Shown one piece after another: positions 5,428-12,596 of a DNA stretch of 23,568 nt (positions are counted from its first letter, which is position 1; each line of letters begins with the position of its first letter). The DNA comes from Peptostreptococcaceae bacterium (GTDB lineage: Bacteria; Bacillota; Clostridia; Peptostreptococcales; Peptostreptococcaceae): contig JASBZE010000019.1 in NCBI GenBank assembly GCA_029983575.1, forward strand, positions 1 through 23,568, read 5' to 3'. The translations under genes were made by a program, and so were the position numbers. Under the pieces are notes generated by a model. The model searched no databases. It was not told the DNA's origin and saw only the letters and a program-made list of their open reading frames with translations.

Positions 5428-7809
5428 TTAATACTTGCCGTGAGTTGTCCTTGCAATTATAGCCTCTTGCATTGATTTAGATAGATTTACAAACTGAGTG
5501 CTGTAGCCTGCGACCCTCACTAAGAGATCTCTGTAGTTTTCTGGTTTTTTCTGAGCCTTTCTAAGCGTTTCAGTTGAGATCGTATTAAACTGAACGTGGA
5601 AGGCTCCTAGAGCAAAGAATGACTGTATCATAGCACCTAGGTTTGATTGACCCCTCTTAGTGGATACCAAATCCTCAGACAGCCTCAGATTAAGAAGAGT
5701 CCCGCCTGAATGTATATCTTGATTAATCTTAGCAGCTGATTTCATAGCATCTAATGGAGTGCTTACATCAGAGCCTGCAAATGGAGATACTCCCTCTGAC
5801 AATGGTTCTTTTGCCTTTCTTCCACAAGGTGTAGCAGCGATGACTTTACCGGTTGGAAGATAGTTTGAAATGCCCATAAATGCCGTATTGAAGCTGTTTC
5901 CATTTATATCTTTGTATTCATGAGTGACCTTGTAATAGTGGTTTGCTATCTCCCTAGCTATATCATCTACATAGTCTATATCATTTCCATACTTAGGAGC
6001 TTCCAGAGCCTTTTCCCTCAAATCTTCATATCCTACCCAGTCATTTTTTAAGGCGTACATCAACGTATCCATAGTGCACACCTTCTCTTCAAACACCAAT
6101 TTTTTTATTGCCGCAAGAGAGTTAGATGTTACAGCCAGTCCTATCCCCGTTAGCACTGGACCTATATTATACTTCGCCCCTCCATCGACAAGGTCTTTTC
6201 CGCTCCTTAGACACTCTTCATTAGTTGATGATAAAAACGGTCTTGGTACGAGTTGTTTATGTAATTTTTGTGCTAGTAGCAAAGATACGACGGCTTGTTC
6301 AATTAAATAATCAAATTGCTTATAAAAAGCATCCTTTACCTCTTTATAATTTTTAAACTCCCTCGGATCTTTTTCATCCAAGCCCATCTTTGTTCCAGAT
6401 AATACATTTACTCCATTATTAAGCGCAAACTCAAGAGCAGCTGTAAAATTTATATTGGCAGCTGACGTCCACTGATGTGTTTTTCTAAAGTGAGGAACAA
6501 CACATCCACAGTTAGACCAATCTCTGGCATCATCAGGAGAGTATCCCGCATTTATAAGCATCTGATATCCTCCATTATCTGAGTGAATAGCTGGAAAACC
6601 AGTACCTTTGGAAACTAGTTTAGTCACAGCTGATAAAAACTCCTGTGGACAATTTTGATGTATTCTAACACTTAGGCCTGGTTGATGGGTTTTTACTTCC
6701 TCTGTAGCCTTTAGAGCCATAAAAGACACTGGATTTGTAGCGTCCTTTCCATCTCTATCCCTTCCTCCAACTGTCAAATTTTGGAATTGATTATATCCGG
6801 CAAAAAAATCTGCAGTATTGGCAGAAATCGTCCAAACCCACTCCGAAAGTTTTATCCAATAAGATTCTACAAGTTCCTGAAGTTCTTCTTCTGTCGCCTC
6901 TTTAGAATCTATATCATGCTTGTAATAAGGATACATATACTGATCGAACCTTCCTGGATTTAACGCAAGGGGATTTTCGCTCAGTATGGCTCCAACTTGA
7001 ACAAACCATATAAACTGTATCGCCTCGTGGAAAGTCTCAGGGGAAAACTCAGGTACCCTCCTGCAAATCTTAGCTATCTTCCTTAGCTCAGAAGCCCTTA
7101 CCAAATCTTTTCCATCCATCTCCAATTCATTTGCCATTTCCTCTGCTTTATCTGCATATCTATTGGCAAATTCGATTATACCCTTTGAAGTAATTATAAT
7201 TGAATTATAGAATTCGATCTTTTTTGCATCTTCTGCCCTAGCCAGGCTCAAACTCTTTATACTTTCCTCTGCTTCCTTTATAATTCCTCCAAAACCTTTT
7301 TTAAAAAGTACATCTTGGTAGTCTGGTGTAAGCTCTCCTATAGCCTGTCTCCACTTTGAATCCGTATCTATTATCCCGGTATCAACACCGATGACTTTGG
7401 TCTTTTCAGGTAGTTGTGCTAGAAAAGCCTCCTCTAAAGACTTACCCTTCCAATATGGAAAAATATTCTTCCTAACGTAATCTCTTTGCTCGTCCGTCAT
7501 AACGTACGGATCTTGTACCCTTTTATCGAAGTTATCCATTTCCTCATCTACCCAAGTCCACGAAAACTCCGGTGTCAATATTCCGCACTTTCTAAATTCT
7601 CCTATTGCCCCCACAATTAACTCACCATCAAAAATGTTTACCGGAAGTTCATTACAAGCATCTCTAAATGCCTTTGCCCTTCTAATGGCGATTTCTTCTC
7701 CCTCTGTTCTCTTGTGTGATTCGGTCCAAATCCTAGCCCTCTCATATGAAATGGCAGGCTTTGAATTAATGTAATTTTGTCTAGCCTTTTCAATTCTATC
7801 AGTAAGCAT
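5428..7809 (-). CDS. Glycyl radical enzyme of unassigned substrate (PFL-like family, CutC/HypD-related)
   Basis: This 793-residue protein is a full-length glycyl radical enzyme. The radical site is RVAGYS near the C-terminus (G768), and the thiyl cysteine is C436 in NCGCVVP. N-terminal PFL-domain features (SYERARIWTES, FDGELIVG), NPGRFDQYMYPYY (284-296) and QWTSAA after the active site resemble choline lyase and hydroxyproline dehydratase relatives. Those enzymes, as I recall them, read GCVE, the glutamate acting as base. Here the equivalent residue is V438, and a second cysteine, C434, lies two residues before the catalytic one. It is not pyruvate formate-lyase, which has adjacent cysteines, nor the 4-hydroxyphenylacetate decarboxylase type, which reads GCLE and needs a small subunit not found here. 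The start ATG has GGGGAGGG upstream. The next gene encodes its activase. No shell proteins, transporter or aldehyde enzyme adjoin it to reveal the substrate. Confidence 0.9.
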   Translation of the reverse strand: MLTDRIEKARQNYINSKPAISYERARIWTESHKRTEGEEIAIRRAKAFRDACNELPVNIFDGELIVGAIGEFRKCGILTPEFSWTWVDEEMDNFDKRVQDPYVMTDEQRDYVRKNIFPYWKGKSLEEAFLAQLPEKTKVIGVDTGIIDTDSKWRQAIGELTPDYQDVLFKKGFGGIIKEAEESIKSLSLARAEDAKKIEFYNSIIITSKGIIEFANRYADKAEEMANELEMDGKDLVRASELRKIAKICRRVPEFSPETFHEAIQFIWFVQVGAILSENPLALNPGRFDQYMYPYYKHDIDSKEATEEELQELVESYWIKLSEWVWTISANTADFFAGYNQFQNLTVGGRDRDGKDATNPVSFMALKATEEVKTHQPGLSVRIHQNCPQEFLSAVTKLVSKGTGFPAIHSDNGGYQMLINAGYSPDDARDWSNCGCVVPHFRKTHQWTSAANINFTAALEFALNNGVNVLSGTKMGLDEKDPREFKNYKEVKDAFYKQFDYLIEQAVVSLLLAQKLHKQLVPRPFLSSTNEECLRSGKDLVDGGAKYNIGPVLTGIGLAVTSNSLAAIKKLVFEEKVCTMDTLMYALKNDWVGYEDLREKALEAPKYGNDIDYVDDIAREIANHYYKVTHEYKDINGNSFNTAFMGISNYLPTGKVIAATPCGRKAKEPLSEGVSPFAGSDVSTPLDAMKSAAKINQDIHSGGTLLNLRLSEDLVSTKRGQSNLGAMIQSFFALGAFHVQFNTISTETLRKAQKKPENYRDLLVRVAGYSTQFVNLSKSMQEAIIARTTHGKY

Positions 7810-7893
7810 ATAACCCTCCCCTTTGAATTAATATTTATTTTAATAATTGCATCTTAAACTTTGCCATATGTTAAAACTGTTAACTATACTATG

Positions 7894-7899
7894 ATTATA
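7894..7899 (-). promoter_or_regulatory. -10 box of the glycyl radical enzyme promoter
   Basis: On the minus strand GTGTGTTATAATCATAG contains a perfect TATAAT. No good -35 box lies 17 bp upstream; that position falls inside the 24-bp palindrome. Transcription would begin near 7887, giving a leader of about 77 bases. The weak -35 suggests that a bound protein controls this promoter. Confidence 0.6.
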
Positions 7900-7905
7900 A
7901 CACAC

Positions 7906-7929
7906 ATTTGTATGTTATAACATACAAAT
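7906..7929. promoter_or_regulatory. Perfect 24-bp palindrome, likely operator
   Basis: The sequence is the half-site ATTTGTATGTTA followed directly by its exact reverse complement. Its centre is about 30 bp upstream of the predicted transcription start of the glycyl radical enzyme gene, so it covers the -35 region. A perfect 24-bp palindrome placed this way is very likely a dimer-binding site. The XRE-cupin regulator encoded just upstream is a natural candidate to bind it, but that is inference. Confidence 0.75.
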
Positions 7930-8046
7930 CATTCTTTTTTGCTCTTTTTATCGACCTTTTTTGCTTATTTTTAGCTATTTTTTTGGTTATCCTTTTTTCG
8001 AATTTGAATAATAAATTTTGATTTTTTATAAGTTTTGTCATTTTTT

Positions 8047-8090
8047 ACAAAAAAAGTGTGAGTAAACCCACTAAGGGAAAACCCACACTA
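8047..8090 (-). terminator. Rho-independent terminator after the XRE-cupin gene
   Basis: On the minus strand a 9-bp stem, AGTGTGGGT paired with ACTCACACT through one G-U pair (arms at 8081-8089 and 8055-8063), is followed by a run of seven T. It lies 57 bp after the regulator's stop codon. It separates the regulator unit from the glycyl radical enzyme unit. The rest of the 337-bp gap (7810-8146) is AT-rich and holds only this terminator, the palindrome and the -10 box. Confidence 0.85.
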
Positions 8091-8146
8091 AAAATTATAC
8101 AAATACATTTTTTAACTATGTGTCATCTGAAAATACATTTACATTT

Positions 8147-8698
8147 TTAATATTTAACTATATTTTGAAAAACCACTCTCGCCTTTCCCTCATTCATATA
8201 CGTATGGGGAACATCAGCTGTAAAAGATATCGAAGAAGGAGCTTTAAGAATTTTTTTCTCCCCTTGAACTTCCAATGTCAGGGTCCCCTCTGTTACAACA
8301 ACATACTCCTTTGCCCCGCTGTTGTGTGGTTGAGACTTAGACATACCACCCGGTTCAATAGTAATATAAAAGTACTCGAAACCAACCAGAGGATCAAAAC
8401 TAAATACATCATAGAGTTTCATCTTGTCATTTGAACCACCAACAGGAGTAGAATCGAGGATGTTGTTTACCTCCTCTACCTTCTCATAAGTTCCTATAAG
8501 CCTAGATAGTGGTACCTTAAGACCTGTAGATATTTTCCAGAGAGTTGAGATCGTAGGATTGGACTCTCCCCTCTCAATCTGACCTATCATAGCCTTGCTA
8601 ACAGAAGTAAGCCTAGAAGTTTCATCTAGGCTTAACCCTTTTTCTTTTCTAATATTTCTAATAGTGAGTCCAAGATCAAGCACGGGATTTTTATTCAT
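8147..8698 (-). CDS. XRE-family transcriptional regulator with C-terminal cupin domain
   Basis: The 183-residue protein has an XRE helix-turn-helix at about 10-65 (LGLTIRNIRKEKGLSL, SKAMIGQIERGESNPTISTL). A single cupin_2 domain follows at about 105-180, with HNSGAKEYVVVTEGTL and DVPHTYMN supplying possible metal ligands H125, E131 and H165. This architecture (PuuR-like) usually senses a small metabolite through the cupin. The ATG at 8698 is preferred to an upstream codon at 8734 because the upstream segment lies inside the DUF1292 gene and the homologous region begins after it. The ATG overlaps the end of DUF1292 by 8 bp, so translation is probably coupled. The next gene downstream, after a terminator, is the glycyl radical enzyme, which makes it a candidate target. 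Confidence 0.9.
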   Translation of the reverse strand: MNKNPVLDLGLTIRNIRKEKGLSLDETSRLTSVSKAMIGQIERGESNPTISTLWKISTGLKVPLSRLIGTYEKVEEVNNILDSTPVGGSNDKMKLYDVFSFDPLVGFEYFYITIEPGGMSKSQPHNSGAKEYVVVTEGTLTLEVQGEKKILKAPSSISFTADVPHTYMNEGKARVVFQNIVKY

Positions 8699-8999
8699 CG
8701 ACTTGAGATTCCATCCTATCCACAAATATTTCAAAAACCTCTTCTAGCAGTTTCACATCTTCTACCGCTTCAAGATACTCTTCATCTTCCTCAATCACAG
8801 CCTTGAGTATAACTACCTCACCCTCTTCTTCCTCAGGTTGTTCAACAGGTAGAAGCACTGCATACTCAACACCTTTATGTTCAAAGAAATCTAATACTTC
8901 ACATTCAACATCTTCCCCATCCTCACTTGTTAGAGTGATTGTTTGAGGCTCCTGCTCATCAAAACCAACCTCAGTTACATTGTCTTTTTCTTTATCCAT
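8691..8999 (-). CDS. DUF1292 domain protein
   Basis: This 102-residue, very acidic protein fits the DUF1292 (YrzB-like) family: a first beta-rich part ITLTSEDGEDVECEVLDFFE, then VEYAVLLPVEQPEEEEGEVVILKA, and an acidic helix ending with LLEEVFEIFVDRM. Family members in Firmicutes are small cytosolic proteins without assigned function, often next to RNase H-like or Ser/Thr-related genes; here the partner is a regulator instead. The ATG has AAGGGGTG upstream. Its stop codon overlaps the start of the XRE-cupin gene, so the two are a coupled pair. Confidence 0.85.
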   Translation of the reverse strand: MDKEKDNVTEVGFDEQEPQTITLTSEDGEDVECEVLDFFEHKGVEYAVLLPVEQPEEEEGEVVILKAVIEEDEEYLEAVEDVKLLEEVFEIFVDRMESQVDE

Positions 9000-9040
9000 T
9001 TATTACACCCCTTTATTATTAACTTTATTTCCTTACCTAT

Positions 9041-9046
9041 ATTATA
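9041..9046 (-). promoter_or_regulatory. -10 box upstream of the DUF1292-regulator pair
   Basis: On the minus strand AAAGGTATAATATAGG contains a perfect TATAAT about 42 bp before the DUF1292 start. The -35 region (TGGATA at 17-bp spacing) is poor. The box lies in the gap after the SpoIIM-like gene and suggests separate transcription of the pair. Confidence 0.5.
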
Positions 9047-9092
9047 CCTTTACACAAAAAACTTATCCATATTTTTTAAATTTATTTCAGTC

Positions 9093-9677
9093 CTATTTCG
9101 AAATTAAAAGAGGCGTTATATTTGCCTCGATCAAAGCAGCAACTAACAATAGAGGAATCACAACTAATACATATGTTTTTAAAGCATAAAAAACAACCCT
9201 CTTAATAGATATATGCCCTTTGGACAGCAATTTCTTAGTTATCTCCATACATATCAAGTAACCGCAGCCAAAACTAATTAGAACAGCAGGAATTTCTAAA
9301 ACCCCATGTGGTAATATACCTAATGAAAAATTTAAAAAATTAGCATCTGGGGTAGATGCCATATATATCGCGCCAACCGCCCCAATAGCTGCTCCATTTA
9401 TAAATAACGCTATTACAGGATAGAATATAAATGGAATAATTCCGAGTAGTATAATGAAGATACACGCCTTGACATTATTGACAAAAATGAGCGAAAAAGT
9501 CAAATCATCAGGTGACTTAACCTTGTCCATAATCCCCTTCATAAACATTGAAATAATTGAATTAGCAAGATCTATATTCCTTGCAAAAAATAGCCACGAA
9601 ATACCAATCACACATATGAATATCAAAAATCCCATGCATGTGTTGGAAATGACATTAGTACGTAATTCTTTATTCAT
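9093..9677 (-). CDS. SpoIIM-family (DUF95) integral membrane protein
   Basis: The 194-residue protein is almost wholly hydrophobic. About five membrane segments can be seen: near residues 12-32, 62-85, 88-108 (with the family-typical NGAAIGAVGA), 120-145 and 165-188. The sequence LGILPHGVLEIPAVLIS is characteristic of the SpoIIM/DUF95 family. SpoIIM works with SpoIID and SpoIIP during engulfment in spore formers, but DUF95 proteins also occur in non-spore-forming bacteria, where their role is unknown. No other sporulation gene is nearby, so I call only the family. ATG 9677 is chosen because GGAGG lies 5 bp upstream; a TTG start at 9689 falls inside that site. Confidence 0.85.
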   Translation of the reverse strand: MNKELRTNVISNTCMGFLIFICVIGISWLFFARNIDLANSIISMFMKGIMDKVKSPDDLTFSLIFVNNVKACIFIILLGIIPFIFYPVIALFINGAAIGAVGAIYMASTPDANFLNFSLGILPHGVLEIPAVLISFGCGYLICMEITKKLLSKGHISIKRVVFYALKTYVLVVIPLLLVAALIEANITPLLISK

Positions 9678-9712
9678 ATAAACCTCCAAAAATGGGAAAC
9701 TCCCCTTAGCTA

Positions 9713-9741
9713 ATTATACCAAAAATTCAATGATTTATCAG
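9713..9741 (-). promoter_or_regulatory. Promoter of the SpoIIM-like gene
   Basis: On the minus strand CTGATA (9741-9736) and a perfect TATAAT (9718-9713) are 17 bp apart. Transcription would start near 9706. A short inverted repeat GGGA-GTT-TCCC lies just after the start, before the ribosome binding site. Confidence 0.65.
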
Positions 9742-9797
9742 CATACTATTTTCTTGATAACGTTAAACTGAATATAATAAGTTTATTATTTTATGTA

Positions 9798-9836
9798 AGT
9801 AAAAGTAAATCCCTTAGCGTAAGGCTAAGGGATTCA
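9798..9836 (-). terminator. Terminator at the end of the Stickland cluster
   Basis: An 11-bp perfect stem, AATCCCTTAGC (9808-9818) with GCTAAGGGATT (9824-9834), closes a 5-base loop. On the minus strand it is followed by TACTTTTACTT, a fair U-rich tail. It lies about 40 bp after the aminotransferase stop codon. Confidence 0.8.
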
Positions 9837-9874
9837 TCTTATTTACTGTCAGTATATTATTTAATTCAAATATC

Positions 9875-11059
9875 TTATTTGTATTCAGCAAGTAGTTTTT
9901 CAAATATTGGTACTGCTTTTTCAATCTTTTCAGTATCTACACAGTATGATAATCTCATGTAGTCTTTTGCTCCGAATCCTGCTCCAGGAACCATCAATAA
10001 ATCATATTTTTTAGCTCTTTCACAGAATTCATCTGCATCTAGGTTTGGAGCTTGTATAAATAGGTAGAAAGCTCCGCCTGGCTTAGCAACCTTGTATCCC
10101 ATCTTAGTTAGGTTGTTGTATAGTATATCTCTGTTTTTCTTGTATACTTCTAGATCTGCAGGTACATCTATACATCTAGTTATAACTCTTTGGAATAGTG
10201 AAGGAGCACAAACATATCCTAGTATCCTAGCTGCTCCACCAACTGCTGCATATAGCTCTTGGTAGTTTTCAACCTTATTAGGAACTAGTATATATCCTAT
10301 TCTTTCTCCTGGAAGAGAAAGTGATTTAGACCATGAGTAGCAAATAACTGTATTGTCATATAGGTTAGGAATATGAGCCACTTCTTCGTCAGTGTAAACC
10401 AACTCTCTGTATGGTTCGTCAGAAATAATGTATATTGGTTGACCAAATTCTTCAGATTTAGCTTTTATAATTTTTGCAGCTGCTTCTAAGTTTTCCTTTG
10501 GATAAATAACTCCTGATGGGTTATTAGGTGAATTTAGAAGTACGGCCTTAGTCTTTTTAGTTATAGCTTTTTCTAATGCATCTATATCTATTGTAAGATC
10601 TTCTGGTGGGTCAAGAAGTACCATTTTTCCGCCGTGAGCTTCTATAAAGAATTTGTACTCAGGGAAGAATGGAGCTTGAACGATTATTTCATTAGCTTCA
10701 TCAGTTATCATGGCTTTAAAGCAGATGTTTAATGATGCTGCTGCTCCACAAGTCATAAATATGTTATTAAGTGTATAATCAGTACCGAATCTCTTATTTA
10801 GATTTTCAGCTATAGCTGTTCTAGTGTTGTTGTCACCAGCTGAACTAGTGTAGCTGTGGTATGCCTTTGGAGGAAGTTCTGCTATTATGTCTTTTATAGC
10901 GTCTTGTACTTCCTTTGGAGCTGGAACAGAAGGGTTACCTATAGAGAAGTCAAGAACATTTTCCTCTCCAACCACTTGAGCCCTTTGCATACCGAACTCA
11001 AATATGTCTCTGATTACAGATCTAGCTGTTCCTAGTTTTACCATATCTTGTGAAATCAT
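9875..11059 (-). CDS. Class I/II PLP-dependent aminotransferase
   Basis: This 394-residue fold-type I aminotransferase would move the amino group from the Stickland amino acid to 2-oxoglutarate, giving the 2-oxoacid used by the FldH reductase. Family residues are clear: NSPNNPSG (N180), the SDEPYRELVY segment (D214, Y217), the Schiff-base lysine K245 in SWSKSLSLPGERIGY, and a C-terminal substrate-carboxylate arginine in DYMRLSYC. The length is typical of the AspC/aromatic/alanine group, and sequence alone does not fix the substrate. The ATG has GGAGG 8 bp upstream. It is the last gene of the cluster, 115 bp after brnQ across a hairpin, and is followed by a terminator. Confidence 0.92.
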   Translation of the reverse strand: MISQDMVKLGTARSVIRDIFEFGMQRAQVVGEENVLDFSIGNPSVPAPKEVQDAIKDIIAELPPKAYHSYTSSAGDNNTRTAIAENLNKRFGTDYTLNNIFMTCGAAASLNICFKAMITDEANEIIVQAPFFPEYKFFIEAHGGKMVLLDPPEDLTIDIDALEKAITKKTKAVLLNSPNNPSGVIYPKENLEAAAKIIKAKSEEFGQPIYIISDEPYRELVYTDEEVAHIPNLYDNTVICYSWSKSLSLPGERIGYILVPNKVENYQELYAAVGGAARILGYVCAPSLFQRVITRCIDVPADLEVYKKNRDILYNNLTKMGYKVAKPGGAFYLFIQAPNLDADEFCERAKKYDLLMVPGAGFGAKDYMRLSYCVDTEKIEKAVPIFEKLLAEYK

Positions 11060-11094
11060 ATTACACTACCTCCGTTTTTAGTATATTATTGTAT

Positions 11095-11133
11095 CACCTT
11101 AGCCCCTAATGACAATTCATTAGAGGCATGGTG
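11095..11133 (-). promoter_or_regulatory. Intercistronic hairpin between brnQ and the aminotransferase gene
   Basis: Interrupted stems CACC/GGTG, GCC/GGC and CTAATG/CATTAG close a 6-base loop. On the minus strand the 3' side runs into ATACAATAATATAC, with no U-tract. It is therefore more likely an RNA processing or stability element, or an attenuator, than an ordinary terminator. Confidence 0.6.
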
Positions 11134-11173
11134 AATATTAACATTGTTTTTTTCTTATATAGTTAGTTTTAAT

Positions 11174-12511
11174 CTAAGCTATATAGTCATCTCTAGTCTT
11201 TCCAACTTTGCCGGCAGCAGCTATTATAGTTAATACTACTGAACAAATTATTGCTGGTACTAACCAGTCAAATCCTACTTTGGCAAATGGCAAGTGAGTG
11301 ATTTTTTCTGCAAGTGAAGCTATTGTAGCTGGTGCTTTGTTTCCTGGTATAACAAATGCTAGGTTAATAGCATTGATTAGACCGATTATGAAAGCTCCTA
11401 TAACAGCTCCTGTATAAGTTAGGTTGTACTTGATTTGCTTATCAAATATTGTCATAACGATTAGTGCTATTATAACTGGATAAATAGCTGATAGAATAGG
11501 TACTGCAAGTGCGATCAATCCGTCAACTCCCTTAAGAGATAGGAAGAAAGAAATTATCGCTGAAACTATTACTATATGTTTGTACTTAAGTTTTCCATTT
11601 GTAATACCTTCAAAGAAGTTACCACAAGTAGCTGTAAGACCTACTGAAGTTGTCAAACAAGCAAGTGCAACTGCTATACCCATTATAATTTTTCCTGGTT
11701 CTCCTAAAAGATGGAATATTGTTCCTATTAGAAGTTCAACCCTTGGTGTATCAGCATTGTAGAAGCTTCCTGCTGTTGCTCCAACGTATGTTAGACCACC
11801 GTAAACGAAAGCTAGTAGTACGAATGCAACTATACCAACTCCAACGGCAACCTTAAATTGGTCTTCTTCGTCTGTATATCCTCTTCTAACCAAGTCTGTT
11901 ATAACTATACCCGCCATCAGAGGTGATCCTAAGGCATCCATTGTTTGATAACCTTCTGTGAATCCCATCATGAAGAATTTTTGTGGTTCAGTCTCTACTA
12001 TAGGGCCTATTGGCTTTATTATACATGTAATTATAATTACTGTTAGGATAACTAGTAGAGCCGGAGTAAGGAATTTACCAATTTTATCGATAACTCCGCT
12101 TGGATTAAGTGCTAGTAGTATTGTAAGTCCGAAAAATACTACTGATGTTGCTGCCTGTGGTGCACCTTGAACTAATTGAGAAGTCGCTATTTCGTGTGTA
12201 GTAGCACCTGTTCTTGGAACCGCAAAGAAAGGCCCAATTGTTAGAATTGCTACTGCTCCTAGCAACTTAGAGAATTTATGGCTAACTCTCTTACCAAGGT
12301 CGTCTGCCTTTCCTCCTACTCTAGCAGTTACTATAACTCCCAGTATAGGAAGTACAGGGTCTGACATAAGGAAACCAAACATAGCTGCAGCCCAGCTTTT
12401 TCCACCTATTACACCTAAGTGAGGTGGAAATATTAGGTTACCAGCACCGAAGAATATTGCGAATAGTGCAAATCCGCAAACAATGATGTCCACTGTTCTT
12501 TTGTTTTTCAT
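11174..12511 (-). CDS. brnQ: BrnQ-type branched-chain amino acid : cation symporter
   Basis: The 445-residue membrane protein has about 12 hydrophobic segments and the LIVCS family signature near the N-terminus (GFALFAIFFGAGNLIFPP), followed by GPFFAVPRTGATT and, in the middle, FTEGYQTMDALGSPLMAG. Family members import leucine, isoleucine and valine with Na+ or H+. The gene lies between the FldH reductase and the aminotransferase, so it probably supplies the amino acid the cluster ferments. That is notable because FldA and FldB look aromatic-type. The ATG has AAGGTGG 7 bp upstream. It is separated from fldH by a short gap with a GC hairpin and no clear promoter, so read-through from fldH is likely. 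Confidence 0.93.
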   Translation of the reverse strand: MKNKRTVDIIVCGFALFAIFFGAGNLIFPPHLGVIGGKSWAAAMFGFLMSDPVLPILGVIVTARVGGKADDLGKRVSHKFSKLLGAVAILTIGPFFAVPRTGATTHEIATSQLVQGAPQAATSVVFFGLTILLALNPSGVIDKIGKFLTPALLVILTVIIITCIIKPIGPIVETEPQKFFMMGFTEGYQTMDALGSPLMAGIVITDLVRRGYTDEEDQFKVAVGVGIVAFVLLAFVYGGLTYVGATAGSFYNADTPRVELLIGTIFHLLGEPGKIIMGIAVALACLTTSVGLTATCGNFFEGITNGKLKYKHIVIVSAIISFFLSLKGVDGLIALAVPILSAIYPVIIALIVMTIFDKQIKYNLTYTGAVIGAFIIGLINAINLAFVIPGNKAPATIASLAEKITHLPFAKVGFDWLVPAIICSVVLTIIAAAGKVGKTRDDYIA

Positions 12512-12531
12512 AAGTTTACCACCTTTTCTTA

Positions 12532-12550
12532 GGCCCCATTAGCAGGGGCC
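12532..12550 (-). promoter_or_regulatory. Intercistronic GC hairpin between fldH and brnQ
   Basis: A 6-bp all-GC stem GGCCCC/GGGGCC closes a 7-base loop. On the minus strand the next bases are TAAGAAAAGG, leading into the brnQ ribosome binding site. There is no U-tract, so it is not a standard terminator. Confidence 0.65.
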
Positions 12551-12596
12551 CTTTAATATAAGCAAATCTACCTAACTATGTTCGTAAAAATTATTT

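Noticed and set aside
5428..7809. Calling this gene pyruvate formate-lyase or an arylacetate decarboxylase
   Set aside because: Pyruvate formate-lyase has two adjacent cysteines, and 4-hydroxyphenylacetate decarboxylase has GCLE plus a small subunit. Neither is seen.
8120..8434. 104-residue plus-strand open frame
   Set aside because: It lies opposite the cupin part of the regulator, whose motifs are clear; no family features were seen.
12532..12550. Treating the GC hairpin between fldH and brnQ as a terminator
   Set aside because: No U-tract follows on the minus strand and no clear promoter for brnQ lies after it.
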